The notes below the pieces were generated by a model. It was not told the origin of the DNA. It made no database searches and saw only the letters and a program-made list of their open reading frames with translations. The translations under genes and the position numbers were made by a program. DNA of 64,000 bases. Origin: Planctomycetota bacterium (GTDB lineage Bacteria > Planctomycetota > Planctomycetia > Pirellulales > Lacipirellulaceae). Position 1 is the stretch's first letter; each line of letters opens with the position of its first letter. Below, piece after piece: positions 63,456 to 64,000 of this stretch. The stretch lies in NCBI GenBank assembly GCA_013152205.1, contig JAADGV010000098.1, positions 25,044 to 89,043 of the forward strand, written 5' to 3'.

Positions 63456-64000
63456 ATGGCAAAGAAAAAAACAGCTGCCTCTGGGGGCAATGGTCAGGCG
63501 CTGGTGATTGTCGAATCACCCGCCAAGGCCAAGACGATTGCAAAGTACCTGGGCAAAGGCTACCGGGTCGAAGCAAGCATTGGCCACGTGCGCGATTTGC
63601 CACAGGGGGCAAAACAGATTCCCGCCAAGTACAAGGGCGAGTCGTGGTCGAACCTTGGGGTGAATGTCAACGACAATTTTAAGCCCATCTACGTCGTACC
63701 GCCCGGCAAAACAAAACACATCAAGCTGCTCAAAGACCTGCTCGCCGAATCCGATGCCCTCTATCTCGCAACGGACGAAGACCGCGAGGGAGAGGCCATT
63801 AGTTGGCACCTGCTGGAGTTGCTAAAGCCAAAAGTTCCCGTGCATCGGCTTGTCTTTCACGAGATTACCAAGGACGCGATTCAGGCGGCTTTGGCCGAGC
63901 CTCGTGAGGTCGACGAAGGGCTGGTCCGTGCGCAAGAAACCCGACGTATTCTAGATCGTTTGTATGGCTACGAAGTCTTGCCCTTGCTGTGGCGCAAGGT
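63456..64000 (+). CDS. topA: DNA topoisomerase I, N-terminal part (runs off window)
   Basis: 181 residues are visible. After a Lys-rich start, the TOPRIM domain is clear: [18 protein letters not shown] (about 16-33), the acidic triad in [17 protein letters not shown] (about 107-123) and [12 protein letters not shown] (about 137). [17 protein letters not shown] is the start of domain IV. The enzyme is a type IA topoisomerase that relaxes negative supercoils. The catalytic Tyr lies beyond the window. Confidence 0.95.
   Translation, partial: MAKKKTAASGGNGQALVIVESPAKAKTIAKYLGKGYRVEASIGHVRDLPQGAKQIPAKYKGESWSNLGVNVNDNFKPIYVVPPGKTKHIKLLKDLLAESDALYLATDEDREGEAISWHLLELLKPKVPVHRLVFHEITKDAIQAALAEPREVDEGLVRAQETRRILDRLYGYEVLPLLWRK

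Overview
The window looks like chromosomal DNA of a planctomycete, probably of the Pirellulales. Evidence for this: a DUF1559 protein, a DUF1571 protein, a PQQ-propeller protein opening with the typical WPQFRGP motif, a Ser/Thr kinase with a DMG loop and C-terminal membrane anchor, a single-domain LpxC, an alpha-2-macroglobulin-like protein with a long planctomycete-type N-terminus, many Sec-exported proteins of unknown role, and numerous intergenic palindromic repeats. No tRNA, rRNA, CRISPR array or prophage was recognised. Assignments come from reading motifs; no search was run.

Layout. 0-12 kb: start of a giant A2M-like protein (minus), a WcaJ-type polyprenyl glycosylphosphotransferase, a PQQ-propeller protein, a sigma factor / membrane anti-sigma-like / exported protein operon with overlapping genes, a DUF1559 protein, a nucleotidyltransferase-like protein, a DUF1571 protein and an MBL hydrolase. 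12-24 kb: a receiver / FHA-GAF-histidine kinase pair, an exported M28 peptidase with PDZ domain, then envelope genes (skp-like, lpxC, lpxA, Gfo/Idh/MocA oxidoreductase), an orphan DUF433 protein, an ABC-2 type permease, acylphosphatase and an exported protein with a possible CX4CH haem site. 24-31 kb: HAD phosphatase plus polytopic membrane protein, a RelE/ParE-like toxin-antitoxin pair, xylulokinase and a solute-binding lipoprotein.

31-42 kb is the most interesting part. A fatty-acid-like cassette (FabF-type ketosynthase, acyl carrier protein, two phytoene-desaturase-like FAD enzymes, FabZ-like dehydratase, FabI-like enoyl reductase) is interrupted between the two FAD genes by a REP-associated transposase with its repeats. 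It is followed by a kinase and a lone OleA-type head-to-head condensing enzyme. Together these suggest a dedicated pathway for an unusual polyunsaturated or modified acyl chain, possibly leading to a hydrocarbon or ketone. The product is unknown.

42-51 kb: a CPBP protease, two copies of a roughly 230-bp MITE-like element, a candidate structured RNA with its own promoter and terminator, a class I glutamine-amidotransferase-like protein whose nucleophilic cysteine is missing, an EEP nuclease/phosphatase, a YdjC deacetylase next to a GntP permease, an M28-like peptidase and a thioesterase. 51-64 kb: an ACT-domain protein, a zinc-ribbon membrane protein, an HD phosphohydrolase, a MshEN-like protein, a degenerate RNase H-fold protein, glycogen branching enzyme, a DUF2306 protein, a condensation-superfamily acyltransferase, a SurA-type periplasmic chaperone with a long acidic insert, and the start of topA.
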